From assembly GCF_033118175.1 (NCBI RefSeq), contig NC_083704.1, forward strand, positions 47,208,501-47,272,500: DNA of 64,000 nucleotides. The letters are read 5' to 3'. This DNA is from Dama dama (Eukaryota; Chordata; Mammalia; Artiodactyla; Cervidae). Within the stretch, counting starts at the first letter, position 1. Each line of letters begins with the position of its first letter. The notes beneath the pieces are model-generated. The model was not told where the DNA came from and did not search any database. It was given only the letters and a program-made list of their open reading frames with translations. Both the position numbers and the translations under genes were made by a program. Positions 1 to 11,953 of this stretch are shown here, piece after piece.

Positions 1-734
1 CTTGGAACTGGTCTGTTCATATTTTCTATTACTTCCTGTCAAAGAACCAGCTTTTAGTTTTACTGATCATCAGTATTGTTTTCTTTGACTCTATTTCATT
101 TATTTCTGCTCTGATCTTTATTTCTTGCCTTCAACTAACTTTGGGTTTGCTTTCTTGTTCTTTCTCTAGTTGCTTTAGGTATAAAGTTAGGTTTTTGAGA
201 TTTTTCTTGTTTCTTGAGGTAAGATGGCATTGCTCTAAATGCCTTTCTTAGAACTGCTTTTGTTGCATCTCACAGGTTTTGGATCATGTTTTCACTGTCA
301 TTTGTCTGTGGATATTTTTGTATTTCCTCTTTGATTTCTTCAAGATACCTTGATTGCTTTAGTAACATACCTTTTAGCCTCGATGTATTTGTATTTTTTA
401 ACATTTTCCTGTAATTGATTTGTAATATTAGAATGATTTCTAATACTATAGCATTTTGGTTGAAAAACATGCTTGATGTGATTTCAGTTCCAAGATGTGA
501 TCTATCCTGGAGAATGTTCCATGTGCCCTTGAGAAGAAAGTGCATTGTTTTTGGATGGAATGTTCTATAAGTAACAATTAGGTCTGTCTGATCTAATGTC
601 ATTTAAAGCCTGTGTGTGTTAATAATTTCCTGTCTGTATGATCTGTTTGTGTAAGTGGGATGTGTTACTGTCAATTCCCCCTTCTATGGTTATTAGCATT
701 TGTCTTATATATTGAGGTGTTATGTTAGTAGTTA

Positions 735-930
735 GTAGTTTAGTTGCTAAGTTGTGTCCGCCTCTTGTGACCCCATAGACTGTAGCCCGCCAGGCTCCTC
801 TGTCCATGGGATTCTCCAGGCAAGAATACTGGAGTGGATTGCCGTTTCCTCCTCCAAGGGATCTTCCCAACCCAGGAATAGAACCCGGGTCTCCCGCACT
901 GCAGGCAGACTGTTTACTGACTGAGCTATG
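735..930 (-). mobile_element. Bov-tA/BOV-A2 type SINE, antisense
   Basis: Carries the hallmark blocks of ruminant tRNA-Glu/BovB SINEs in reverse orientation: the CTCCAGGCAAGAATACTGGA core near 815-835 and the tRNA-derived B box (GAACCCGGGTCTCC) near 880. It is inserted in the antisense L1. Confidence 0.93.
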
Positions 931-1433
931 TATATTTCAACTGTTATATCTTTTTCTTGAATTGATCTCCTGATCATTATGCTTGTCCTTCCTTGTTTAA
1001 CAATCTTTAAAGTCTATTTTGTCTGATATAAATATTGCTATTCCAACTTTCTGTTGATTTCCATTTTCACGAAAAACCTTTTTCCATCCTTCACTTTCAG
1101 TCTGTATGTGCCCCTAGGTCTGAAGTGGGCCTCTCACAGATAGCATATGTACAGGTCTTGTTTTTTTATCCATTCAGCTAGTCTATATCTTTGGTTGAGA
1201 CACTGAACATATAAATATATATGTTCCTAATGCCATTTTCTTAATTGTTTTGGGTTTGTTTTTGTAGGTTTTTTTTCTCTTCCCTTTATTGTTCTCTTCT
1301 CTTGTGGTTTGATGACCATCTTTAGTGTTGTTTGGGTTGCCTTTTTTCCTGTGTGTGTGTATCATGGTTTTTTTTGCTTGCATTTCCCATGAGGTTTTGA
1401 TAAAGCAATCTGCACGTGTGCACACACACACAC

Positions 1434-1621
1434 GGCTTTCCTGATGGCTCAGACAGTAAAGAATCCACCTGTAATGCAGAGACCTGGGTTCGATCCCTGG
1501 GTCAGGAAGATCCCCTGGAGAAGAGAATGGCAATCCACTCCACTGTTCTTGCCTACAGAATACCACAGACAGAGGAGCCTGGAGGGCTGCAGTTGCAAAG
1601 AGTTGGACATGACTGAGTGAC
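1434..1621 (+). mobile_element. Bov-tA/BOV-A2 type SINE, sense
   Basis: Sense copy running from a tRNA-like head (GGTTCGATCCCTGGGTC near 1488) through the BovB-derived tail ending in GACTGAGTGACT. It is flanked on both sides by short CA-rich tracts, so it probably landed in a (CA)n microsatellite. Confidence 0.93.
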
Positions 1622-1739
1622 TCATACACTATACATACACACACACAGATAAGCTCCTGGTCTCTTAATTTCAAAAGCAGTTCTTATTTCCTAGAGGTAC
1701 TGGTTTGCTATCATATTTCCTCTTAGCAGGACTGTGGTT

Positions 1740-2560
1740 CTTGCTTCTGCTGTGTATCCCCTGGTGGGGGAGGCTGTCCCTTGACAGGGGCTCGGGGGTG
1801 GTGTGGTGACAGAGCCTGCCGTCTGCCCTGTGGTTGGCACTGCCCTGTCAGGAGTGGAGCCCCCTAGGTCTGTGTCTTAGGGGTGACTCTGATCTGCGGG
1901 GCCGGCAGGTGGGACTGGAGCCCCGTCCCGGGGAGAGGAGCCCCTGAGCCTCTCTCCTCGGGAGCTGTGCATCTGTGAGGACCTCTGCTGGCCAACTCGC
2001 AGGCGCTCTGTTGCTGGCACTGCTTTTGGCCCCGCCGTGACTGTGGGGGCGCCGGCCATCGGCCCCGCTGGCCCTCAGGTGTCATCTTCACCAGGCCCCC
2101 GGCGCGCACCTGGGCCCGCTGCAGGACCCAGGGAGGTGGCTCAGCCGCTGGCCTGGCCCCCGTGAGTGTGTGTCCACAGAGACGGAAGCTGCACAAGCCA
2201 GACCTGTCCCAGCTGCAGGAGGACAATTCCTTTAGGTGTCTCACGGCGCTCAGTTTAGGAACTGTCAGCAGAGGTGTGGCTCTGGAGGCGTGGGCTGTGG
2301 TTTCAGTCCCCCCCGCAGCTGTTCCTCCCCCCTGGACTCTGCTCGAGAGCACACGAGCCCACCAGGCAGGAAGGAGCTGGGACCAGGGGACCCGGGCAAG
2401 CAGCCCCCAGGGGCGGCCCCGCACAGCCCACAGCTCTCAGACGCCACGTCCCGGCTCCCAGCCCATCTCCCCACCTTCTGCTTCCTCTCCTCTTCCTCCT
2501 GGCTTATCGGGGGATCTTTCTTGTCCTCTTAGGTGTCTGAGGTCCTCTGCCAGCTGTCTC
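1740..2560. other. GC/CpG-rich unassigned block
   Basis: Strongly GC-rich, with many CpG dinucleotides at about 1890-2160 (for example GGGCGCCGGCC near 2046). Open frames exist on both strands, as expected of GC-rich DNA, but none resembles a protein I know. It may be a CpG island, a distal promoter or first exon of FAM107A, or old repeat sequence; I cannot tell which. Confidence 0.4.
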
Positions 2561-2599
2561 CCAGGTCAGTTAAATCAGAATCCAGGGGTAGGACCCAGG

Positions 2600-4480
2600 C
2601 ACTGATATTTATTAAAGTCCTTCGGATGATACAGCCAGGATTAGTATCAACTGATTTAACCAGTACAGTCCCCCTACCCCGCCCCCCGTCTGGAAATACT
2701 TTAAAATGTACAAGCCAGTACTTATCTGGATAAGGCAGTTGCCTCTGTATTGGAGTATATATATATGAAGGCTTTACAAGATTCAAAATAGTTTTTTAAT
2801 ATCAGGTCCATGGGAATATTGACAGTTTCTCATAATACTTCATAGCACAGAAAACAAAATATGGCCATGCTACCAAATAGTTCAGGTGTATTTCTGGCAA
2901 CTCAATTTCTCTTTTTCTGGTTTATCTGTTGTTTCTTCATTGTCAAATCATTTTCCAGTATAATGAAGTTAGCCTAATAGGGCTGTTGCCTGCTGTTTAC
3001 CTTTCCTGGTCATAGTGCAGAAATATTAGCCATAAGTGAACGCATTACTTCACTGGAAATCAATGGCACCTGGGAAAAATTTGCACCTACTTTATTAAGA
3101 CTCAGTTCTCCTTCGTGGCTGTGGTATGTGGACTGTTAAAATTCTAACACAAAGAAATAACCAGTACAGTTTTTTAAAAGACTGAGAAAGCTCAATCTGA
3201 GACAAGTGGAATATTTTTTCTATACTGTATAATTTTTTTAGTTGGAGTAGGATTGCTTTACAATGTTGTTAGTTTCTGCTGGACGACAATATGAATACCC
3301 CCCGCCCCGACCTGGGTCGGCACCGGGCGGAGCCCCTGTGCTGCACAGGCCTCCCCCTAGGCGCTGTCCATAGTAATGTATGTGAGTCCACTGACCTTGT
3401 CACCTGGAGAAGTGGGATCCTTTAACAGTGACTATTAATAACAACTAATGAGGTGGCCCCACTCAGTTTTCTCTCGAGGAGTGAGGCCCTGGCAGCCAGC
3501 ACTTACTGAGTCCTCAGCTCAGTGCGAGGCACTCACGAGCCAAGCACCACCTCCTTTATTTTGCAACAACCTCATGAAGAAGGGTGCTGATCCACAGCAG
3601 CTGTCACACCTACTCATCACGGCTGTTCTCTCGGAAGCAGGCACACACAGTAAGTAATGAGTGGGCATGGCTGTTCCCCAGGAGTTGGGTTTCAGCCAAA
3701 GGCTGGAGTTCTGGACTCCTGCTGCTGACACTTGCCCAAGGCTAGGAAGGGGCTGATCCAACGTCCAGTCCAGGTTCCAATGGCTCCAACATCATTCTCT
3801 CTTACTTTGACAACCAGTGAAGGACATGCATCAGCCACTGAACTTTCTCCTCAATAGGTTCTCTTTTCTGCTCACTAGCTCATCAGAGCATTCACCTTTC
3901 TCTTTTCAGAGATGACCTTATGCACACCTCACTGCCCCCATCACGGCCACCTCCCTGCTCAGGACACCCCAGCAGTATACATATGTCCCCGCCTCTTGAA
4001 TCTCCCTCCCACCCCTCCGGGTTGTCACAGGGCACCGATTTAACCTGCCTCTGTCAGACAGCAGATTCCCACAGGCTATCTATTTTACATATGGTAATAT
4101 ATATGTTTCAGTGTTACTCTTTCAATTTGTCCCTCCCTCTCCTTCCCCCACTGTGTCTGAGGCCTCTCTTAATTAAACTAAAGGCAGGATGGTTGGCTCT
4201 GCACCTCCCTAAACCCTGGGACAGGGACACATACACACTACCCACGGATCTCACACGTGTTTCCTGGAGTTCAGAACATTAACTGGCAGAGGGAGCAGTT
4301 TTCCCAGCTTGCAGGTCTGAGCTGAAGAACCAGTCACGTCCTTCAGACTCCTGCTTCAATCACCACACCACCCAGGTCTCAGCAAAACACCATCTGCCAC
4401 ACCTCACAACCGATGCTGTTTTTTTAAAAGCCCAGAGCTGGTCATTGATTGGACCCGGGGGGCAGGGCTGGCTATGTAAT
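2600..4480. other. Non-coding stretch upstream of FAM107A
   Basis: No convincing exon seen. It holds weak MIR/L2-like text near 3505-3670 (the truncated tail of a common ancient repeat) and otherwise unremarkable AT-rich and mixed sequence. Short open frames here have no recognisable protein similarity. Confidence 0.5.
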
Positions 4481-4488
4481 TTGCAGGA

Positions 4489-4684
4489 GGTGGCCCTAGT
4501 GCTAAAGAACTTGCCTGCCAGTGCAGGAGAGATCAGAAACTGAGTTCCATCCCCACGTTGGGATTAGAGGAGGGAATGGCACCCCTCCAGTATTCCTGTC
4601 TGGAGAGTCCCGTGGACAGAGGAGCCTGGCGGGCTACGGTCCACGGGGTCGCAAAGAGTCAGACTCGACAGAAGCGACTTAGCT
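4489..4684 (+). mobile_element. Bov-tA/BOV-A2 type SINE, sense, diverged
   Basis: The GGAGCCTGGCGGGCTAC block near 4621 and the GTCGCAAAGAGTCAGAC tail near 4650 mark a ruminant SINE. Its 3' end abuts the CpG-rich promoter-like block that follows. Confidence 0.9.
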
Positions 4685-4689
4685 GGCAG

Positions 4690-5065
4690 TGCAAACGAGA
4701 ACGCAGCAGCCGCGGGTCAGCGCGATCCGGGGGCGGGGACTGGCCGCGGGCAGCCCACCCATTGGCTCGCTGCTGACCTATGGGGTGAAAGGTCCTCGGC
4801 CCGGCCAATCAGATGTCTTTCCTCTGGAATTTAACCGGAAAGACAGAGGCTGCCCGTTGTAAAGAAAAGAAACCAGTCTCATAAAAGATTTCCCAAACCT
4901 GCTGACAGTTTCTCCCCACACAGCGGCAAGAATGACCTTCTTACCATCAAACCCGACGCGATCTTTCCGCCACTTGCAGCCACCCGTCCACCCTCCCTCT
5001 AAACACGGCCCCACTCCGGGCACACTGTGCCTTTTTGTTTCCTGAACAGACCGAGCTTGTTCAAG
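4690..5065 (+). promoter_or_regulatory. FAM107A: Promoter-like CpG/CCAAT/GC-box block, candidate upstream FAM107A promoter and first exon
   Basis: Contains a GC box at 4729-4738, an inverted CCAAT box (ATTGG) at 4761-4765, a forward CCAAT at 4805-4809 and a weak TATA-like ATAAAAG at 4881-4887, within CpG-rich sequence. A donor-like CAAG|GTAAAT at 5062-5070 could end a non-coding first exon, and an AP-1 consensus (TGAGTCA) lies at 5071-5077. FAM107A is known to use alternative 5' exons; linking this block to it is inference from position (3 kb upstream, same strand). It could also be an enhancer. Confidence 0.35.
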
Positions 5066-5079
5066 GTAAATGAGTCACA

Positions 5080-8030
5080 CAGGCTGTTTCGTCGGCCCCG
5101 CCAGCCTCCCTCTTCCTCCTCAGCCCTTAAAGGTCAGCTGCCGAGAGGCCCTCCCGCCGCACCTGGCTGAGGGCGGTCCTCCGCTCAGCCCCCTGCGTTC
5201 GCGCCTCTCCATGTGCAACCGTTTATTTTTGTTGGTCTATGTACACGTTTGCTGTCTGCCTCCCTCGCAGAATCTCAGCTCTGGGGGAGGCGGGGCCTTA
5301 CTTGCTGAGTTCATCTCTACCACCCTACCTGGTAAATTACAGGAACTCCAACATACTGTAGGATAAACGAGTAATTGTGTGATTGTGTACTTTCTCAACG
5401 GTCGTTCCTGTTACGCAGGAACCTCTTGGTTTTATGTGTTTGTTTTGAATCTGGGCACACTATTGAATTTCCTCATTAGCTCCAAATGCTTTTCTGTTAA
5501 TCCATTTGGGAATTCTGGCTATAGATAATGACATCTTACAAAGATATTAATTCTGCCCTCTCCAAAAGTTATATAATTTATTTCTATTTCCTGTCTCATT
5601 GCTTCCGTGCCATAGTTTGAAGACAGTGTGACTGATGAAAATTATGAAGCTCTGGGGGCATACAGGAACTAACAGCAGGATGACTAGCTGAGGAGTGGAA
5701 GCACTTATTTTAAGCATGGTGTGATAATGGCCTGTGCTGAAGACATAGGAAGGAAAGAGAGTGGCTGGAAATTACTCAGATAAAGGATTGGTGAGACTTA
5801 AAAATGGGAAAAGGCAGAAGATAGGGGGAAAATTCTCAAAACTCCAATCTGAATCAAGATACTCTTAATGCATTGGCTCCCAGACAACTTAATCTCAGAC
5901 TAAGAGAATATCCACATTTTTTAAAGGCGGAAAGAGTTGATATAGCCAACTGTTTATCTAGTGCCCATTTTTAACTACTGAACACTACCGCGGTCATTTA
6001 AGACCCCCAAAATTAAGGGGTCTGAAAATCAATAGCCTTATGAAAAAAGAAGCAAGAAAATTAGAATTCTCATTATAGAAATGGTTTTGAGAACAGGAAT
6101 TGAAGAAAATTGACAACTATGGCTCTAGGCTCTGACACAGTCTGTCTACATCCAAAATATAACAGTTTTCCCAGCATCTTACAAAGGGGGTCTCACTTAG
6201 TCATCCTAACAGCACCCTACCTACCTGTAGTAGGTAACAGACATGGCAAACATTTGTCTGGAGCGCTCCCATTTGCAGAGCTTTGATGCCCACCTTCCCT
6301 AACACATCAGCTTGCAATTTACAGCCCATCAAACCCTCTCCTGTTTTCTCTGCCCCGCCCCCTGAACCTGTTACCCACCTCTAGGTTCCTGCACAGACCT
6401 CTGTCCCAGTCTAGTCTGCTTGGAGGACTGCTGTTCATCAGGCGGAGACTGGCATTCATCCTCTTCCCAGAGGGAGGAAAGAAGTAAAGGCCTGTGCACA
6501 GGCCACACGGCGGTTGGCGTGGTGAAAGTTACATAATATAAAACACACTATTTGAACCATTTAACCTGTTCAGAGGCACTAAATACATCCACATTGTTGT
6601 GCAGCTGGCACCATCGTCCATCGCCTGAGTTCTTCACCCTCGTCATCTGAAGCTCTGTCCCCATTCCCCTCCCACCTAGCCCCTGGAATCAACCAATGTG
6701 CTTTCTGATTCTGTGAATTTGACTAGTCTAGGTATCTCACAGGTAGAATCAAACAGTATGTGCCTGCACCTAATATATGTTGGAATGGATTGTTAAGGTT
6801 AATTTGATATTTGTCCTATAAACAGACTGTACTTCTCTTTCCCCCTGTGCTGTATACACCGTAGTACAGTAGTGTAAATACGTCTGGGGGGGAGAGATTG
6901 GGGTAGACATATACACACCACTGCGATTGGTGGTGTTTACAGAGGGGACACACCCCCTCAGTTCCATCATGGAAACCACATGCCTTAAGGCACTGGTTCC
7001 CTGAGACCAACTTCCCTGAGCCTCAGTTTCCTCACCTCACAGGTTTAATGATCAATTACCAACAAATATTTATTGAGTGCCTTCTCGATACCAAGCCAGA
7101 CACTGCCCATGCCTGGTGGTAGAGGCTCTGCCTCAGAAAAAACAGGACTCATGAAGAGGGGGGAACCAGTGCCTAAAGTTTCACTCAAAATACTGTATGC
7201 AGCTCATAGCCAGCCTGGGTCATTCTCTAGAGGAATTTTAAGTCTCTCTAACACACATGCATGCACACACCCCCACACACACTCTTCTTTCTTACCTTCA
7301 CCCTCATAGTGGCTTAGTTGAGGGCATTTCAAGGATATGGAGCCCATCTGGACAGAAGTGAGCCCTTCTGCTGAATTTCGAATGCACTGACAGATTTCAA
7401 GCTACTGTGGTGGAACTGAGGCCGTGAAGAAGGCAGATATCTGCATTAAAGATGATAACCCTCCCTTTGTAATTAGACATGGCAGTCCTGGGATTTCATA
7501 CCCTTCTCTTTGATCTGGAGAAACTGAAAAGCTGGACATGTCTGTGAGGAAACTACAGGCAGGAAAATAAGGGGTGATGTTTTCTTTACATCACTGCATT
7601 TATCCAAATTACCTTTAACAAGTACACATTGCTCTTTTTATATGTCTTTTCTTTCTCTGATACAAGCTCCCTGAGAAACAGAAACTCAAACAGAATTCCT
7701 TTTATAGGAGGGAAAAAAAAATTTTTTTCCCTCAAAGGTCAAAAACATTTGCATGTATCAACCCACGTACTTTGTGACCCAGTACCACTTTTCAGTACCC
7801 TAGTTTACAGCCATGATCCCCAATCCTTACGCCCTGGGCACAGGCTATCATTTCCATCTCACAAATGAGGAAACCTAGGCTCGGAAAGTCAGGTAGCTTC
7901 CCCAGGGCTGCAGAGCAGCTGGTGGCTAAGATCCATCAAACACCAAAACCCTTGCCCTTTAACTGTGCCACGAGAACGGCCGAGACTGTGCGCTCAGCTC
8001 TGACCAGCTCCCCTGTCCCTGCTGTGTCGT
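5080..8030. other. Non-coding stretch between promoter-like block and first coding exon of FAM107A
   Basis: No supported exon. L2/MIR-like ancient repeat text (the ATTTATTGAGTGCC block) is visible near 7055-7130, and a MIR-like segment near 7830-7980 ends just upstream of the FAM107A splice acceptor. The remainder looks like unique non-coding DNA. Confidence 0.5.
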
Positions 8031-8043
8031 TTCCACAGCCTCC

Positions 8044-8213
8044 ATGTACTCTGAGATCCAGAGGGAGCGGGCCGACATCGGAGGCCTGATGGCCCGGCCA
8101 GAATACAGGGAGTGGAACCCAGAGCTCATCAAGCCCAAGAAGCTGCTGAACCCCGTGAAGGCCTCCCGGACCCACCAGGAGATGCACCGCGAGCTGCTCA
8201 TGAACCACAGAAG
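8044..8213 (+). CDS. FAM107A: FAM107A coding exon 1
   Basis: Acceptor CACAG ends at 8038, leaving a 5-nt leader (8039-8043) before the ATG. Encodes residues 1-57 (the last Arg codon is split 2+1). Donor GT at 8214-8215. Confidence 0.96.
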
Positions 8214-10693
8214 GTGGGAGAGGAGCGCGGCTGCCTGAGATGATCACTGAGGCTCGGGGAGGTGCCCCCTCCTCCCCACCGTGAAAGGCAGGCCTGGTAG
8301 TCACCCGGGGCTCTGAGAGACGGGGCAGGTCTGAGGGTGCACCGTGGAGGTCCAGAAGCCCCATAATCCCGCCTAGTCAGCCATGGGTGCCTGCCCTCAC
8401 AGAGGAGACCGATGTTTGACCAGATGGTGGGATGGGTGCTTTGAGGAGCCACCAGCCTGGGCTCCAGGGAGGAAGTGATGCCTCAGCTAGGGCTGGAAGG
8501 GTGGGTGGGAGTCAGCCGGGGTCGGAGGTGGGCCCTGGCCGCGAGCGTGCACAGGAACCTGGAGGATCTCCGAGTGACTGAAGATTGGGGGGGGCCAGAG
8601 GAGAATGTGGCCTGTGAAGGGTCCCAATGCGGGGTGTCACCGTGGTCGAGGAGGTAGGAGTGGAGCAAGAAGGCCAGGAGCAAGCAGTGGGCCCTGGGAC
8701 CACTGGGTGACTGAGGGGCTGTGCTGAAAGGGCAGGCTTCCCAGGTGACACAGTGGTAAAGAATCTGCCCGCCAATGCAGGAGACACAAGAGACGCAGGT
8801 TTGATCCTGGGTCAGGAAGATCCCCTGCAGGAAGAAATGGCAACCGACTCCAGTATTCTTATCTAGAAAAATCCCATGGACGGAGAAGTCTTGCAGGCTG
8901 CAGTCCATGAGGTTGCAAAAAGAGTCAGACACGACTGAGGCGGCTGAGCTCCCTTAGGCTCCCTTCCTAAGAGGGTCTCTGCCCAGCAGCACCAGGACGA
9001 AGGTTGCAAAGCCTCCGCAGCTCCCTCTAGTGGTCGTTTTTGGTATTGACGTCGGCGGTGATTGTCGTCCTTATTTTCAACTAACATACCTTCCAGCAGA
9101 TCTCATTTTTCATCCTCTGTGTTGTCCTCCTGCCCCTTAGTTACACTAGTCTCTCTGTACCCACCGGGACTTGTTCCAGGGCCCGCCCCCCAACAGAACC
9201 CAAAAACTCAAGGGCCTTGTATAAAGTGGCATTGCACGAATTCAATCTGTGGAAACGGAGGGTTGACTGTGTATTGGAAGTACTTTGTCAAGATCCCTTT
9301 TAGAGTCATCCCTTTTAAAATCACCACAGTTTAAAAAACAGAAGCCTAGAGACAAATCAGGGCAAATGTTTGCAATATAAATGACGAAAATATGTACGTT
9401 ATCTCTTACAAATCCATGAAGAAGAAATGAACAGAAGATAGGTACAGTTAGTTCACAGAACAAACAAAAGGAGCGGGCACCCTTCTCCAAGCTGCTCCAC
9501 CAGACCCTTTTTGCCTACCAGATTCTGCAAGACAAGAAGATGGGACAGTAAGGAGAAACAGATGCTCTGAAATACTGTTGACAAAAGTTATAAATTGGAT
9601 AACCTTTTCTAAGGAGCAGATGGGACCATGTAACCAAAATCTTTGAAGAGAGCCTGACCCAGCAATTCTACCTCTAGAAACTTACCCTGAGAAAATAACC
9701 AGTAATATCCTACAGCCTGGTCTCTGTGCTCAGACAGGCCCCGGCACAGACCACCCACCCCCCACTTCAGTCTGTGGCACCTGTGATGGGGAGTGGAGTC
9801 TCAAGTCTAGGGGCCTCCCTTCCCTGGGACAGTCATGCTTTCCCGGTACTGGCTGAGGCCAGTGCAGGGTGCAGCCCTGGATGCGGAGTGGGGGTAGTCT
9901 CCTAACGCCTCCCCCCCACCCACCTCCCCAGGGGCCTGGGTGTGGACAGCAAGCCGGAGCTGCAGCGCGTCCTGGAGCACCGTCGGCGGAACCAGCTCAT
10001 CAAGAAGAAGAAGGAGGAGCTGGAGGCCAAGCGGCTGCAGTGCCCCTTCGAGCAGGAGCTGCTGAGACGGCAGCAGAGGTTGAACCAGGTGGGTGGGGGC
10101 CCCAGACCCCGCCCCTGCTTCCTCCAAGACCACCTGCTGGCCCAGGGAGGCCTGCAGTCACAGCTGACAAGGAGGCTGAGCCAGACGAGGACTGGACCCA
10201 GAGTCCACGCCTGGCCGGTGTCCTCACTCGGCCACTCCCTTCGCTGTGTGACTTTGGACCAGTAGCTTCCCCTCTCTGAACCGGTTTTCTCATTGGCCCA
10301 ATCTGTTGTACGCTGATTCTGATTATCTTCTCACAGCTGCCCTCTGAGCCCAGAGGAGTTACCATTTTAGAAATAAGGAACCTAGGGCTCAGATGAGGTC
10401 TGCAATTTGAAGCGGGCTTCCTGGGGAGAACACAGTCCCCTGTTCTGTCCCCTCAGCTTCCAAGCTGGTGGGAGAACTGATCCTGGTTGTTTCCCCAGAG
10501 AGGACCCTGGGTCCAAACCCAGAGGTTTTTGAGTGGGACTCTCCCTTGCCCACCCACCTCTCATCTCTGCTTTTCTCCCCTTCAGCTGGAGAAACCCCCA
10601 GAAAAGGAAGAGGACCATGCCCCTGAATTTATTAAAGTCAGGGAAAACCTGCGGAGAATCACCACTTTGACCAGTGGAGAGAGGGCACTGTAG
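8044..10693 (+). CDS. FAM107A: FAM107A (DRR1/TU3A), actin-associated stress protein, three coding exons
   Basis: Coding exons 8044-8213, 9932-10088 and 10586-10693 (170, 157 and 108 nt) join to 435 nt, encoding 144 aa, the length of human FAM107A. The protein starts MYSEIQRERADIGG and ends TTLTSGERAL, near-identical to the human protein as I recall it. It is the DUF1151 family: a basic, Glu-rich central coiled coil (about residues 66-93, encoded by exon 2, with a KKKK stretch that could serve nuclear import) and a short acidic linker. Known role: glucocorticoid- and stress-induced actin bundling protein of neurons and glia, reported lost in several tumours. Splice sites are all GT-AG. The ATG context (T at -3, T at +4) is weak, yet this start matches the ortholog. 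The upstream exon encoding the 5' UTR is not located; it may lie at 4.7-5.07 kb. Confidence 0.97.
8734..8950 (+). mobile_element. BOV-A2 type SINE, sense, in FAM107A intron 1
   Basis: Full-length-looking ruminant SINE: head GGCTTCCCAGGTGACAC, core ACTCCAGTATTCTT and tail GTCAGACACGACTGAG. Confidence 0.93.
9137..9275. mobile_element. MER2/Tigger-type DNA transposon remnant in FAM107A intron 1
   Basis: Shows the MER2-like text of a TcMar-Tigger element (CTCTGTACCCACCGGGACTTG near 9152, and the GGAGGGTTGACTGTG terminus near 9257), with the interior largely missing. Identification is from memory of the family text. Confidence 0.65.
9330..9720 (+). mobile_element. Old L1/HAL1-like 3' fragment in FAM107A intron 1
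   Basis: The stretch near 9650-9700 (TGACCCAGCAATTCTACCTC, then AAACTTACCCTGAGAAAATAA) is the widespread ORF2 C-terminal text of old L1-related elements. No open frame; boundaries approximate. Confidence 0.55.
9932..10088 (+). CDS. FAM107A: FAM107A coding exon 2
   Basis: Acceptor CCCCAG ends at 9931; the first base completes the split Arg codon. Encodes residues 58-109, the charged coiled-coil with EHRRRNQLIKKKKEELEAK. Donor GT at 10089-10090, phase 0. Confidence 0.96.
10187..10375 (+). repeat. MIR SINE in FAM107A intron 2
   Basis: The CTGTGTGACTTTGGACCAGTAGCTTCCCCTCTCTG text near 10242-10277 corresponds to the MIR core/tail consensus. The right edge is approximate. Confidence 0.75.
10586..10693 (+). 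CDS. FAM107A: FAM107A terminal coding exon 3
   Basis: Acceptor TTCAG ends at 10585. Encodes residues 110-144, starting LEKPPEKEEDHAPEF, with TAG stop at 10691-10693. The C-terminus reads GERAL where I recall EEREL in human. Confidence 0.96.
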   Translation: MEKPPEKEEDHAPEFIKVRENLRRITTLTSGERAL

Positions 10694-11946
10694 AGCCGGC
10701 TCCCGGAGCTCCAGCGCCCCCCAGCCCACCCGGCCCCCACCGCGCCCTCCTGTACGCGGCAGCCCTGGCCCCCAGACCCGGCTCTGCGGCGTTCACGCTC
10801 GCTCCTGGAAAAACGCATCGCCACAGAGGGCTGCCCCCCCGCCCCACCCCCAGAAGATGGGGGATCCTGAATGCAGGCTTTTCCTTCTAGTGCTCATTGC
10901 TCCTGCTCCAAGCAGCAGCCACTGCTAAGGGAGCTTTCCCCAGGCTCCCTCCTTGAGGGGCTGCTGAGCCCTGCCAGGATGCTTCGGGCAGAGCTGAGAA
11001 GGGACCAGTGCCCCTCTGGCTGGACGAGCTGTCCATTCTGCCCAGGCCCCATGGGGGGCACTTACCTTGAAAGCCTGAGGGGAGAACGGTATGTCCTAAG
11101 GAAGGGCGGGGCGGCCCAAGGCCGCCCTCCAAGGCAGAGGCGCACTAACAAAGTCAGCTTCGGCCTCTCCCCACCCCTTCACCTTCATCCCTCCACGCTC
11201 CCCCTGCCCCCATCCTACCCCATCCAGACCCTGTAACCACAGCAGCCCAGGGCTGCAGCCGCTCTGCTTCTGGAAGTTAGAACAGTGCTACTTGAACTTT
11301 ACTGTGCCTATGATTACCAGGGCCCTTTGCTAGAAGACGGCTTCTGATCCCACAGGTTGGGGTGAGAGCTGAGAATCTTGTTTCTAACAAGCTCCTGGAC
11401 TGCCACTCTGAGGCCCACACTGTCCCTGGCAAAATGCAGGATCCGAGGCGAATATAAGCCTCCCCCCCCCGCCCCAGCTCCCGTGACCCCCATCCTGGAG
11501 ATTCCCATCCGCCTCTAAGGCGCTCTTTATTTTCCTCCCACCCCAGGGGCCCTGGGCCCGGGAACACCCCTAGCTAGGAAGTGGTGTTGGTTATGTGACC
11601 AGAGATGCATGTAATTGCCAATCTGCCTTTCTCACCATACTGATGCAATTCTAGCCAAAAAAACTCACAAAACTTTTTTAAAAGAATCTTTCCCCAAAGT
11701 CTACAAAAAGCAAATATATAGTGATTTTCAACAGGCTTTGGAAAACATAAAAAACCAGTCTGAAGGCCCCACCACCACCCTGACACCCTGGCCCCGCTGA
11801 TCGGCCTGAGGCCAACTCCGTGAACTCAGTCACGCGTTCTTCCTCCAAACTCGCCTCCCAGCACTAGACCAAATGTTTGAACTTTCGCTTCTGTCCCATA
11901 TTTAAAGATCTGGAGACCCACCAGGCCTTTTCCTTTTCCCCTGAAG

Positions 11947-11952
11947 AATAAA
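11947..11952 (+). terminator. FAM107A: AATAAA polyadenylation hexamer, candidate for FAM107A
   Basis: Canonical hexamer 1.25 kb beyond the FAM107A stop, ending one base before the SINE starting near 11954. Use is not shown by sequence alone. Confidence 0.3.
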
Positions 11953-11953
11953 A

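Larger units (their letters stand above)
1..1720 (-). mobile_element. L1 LINE fragment, antisense, interrupted by two SINEs
   Basis: The + strand reads as the reverse complement of mammalian L1 ORF2 (the stretch with the Lys/Asn-rich reverse-transcriptase-flanking text), degenerate and without an intact reading frame. It is split by an antisense SINE near 735-930 and a sense SINE near 1434-1621. The left edge is cut by the window; the right edge near 1.7 kb is approximate. Recognition is by general text similarity only. Confidence 0.75.

Noticed and set aside
1864..2605. GC-rich open frames of 60-186 residues on both strands
   Set aside because: Overlap each other in several frames with biased composition and no known domain; CpG-rich DNA explains them.
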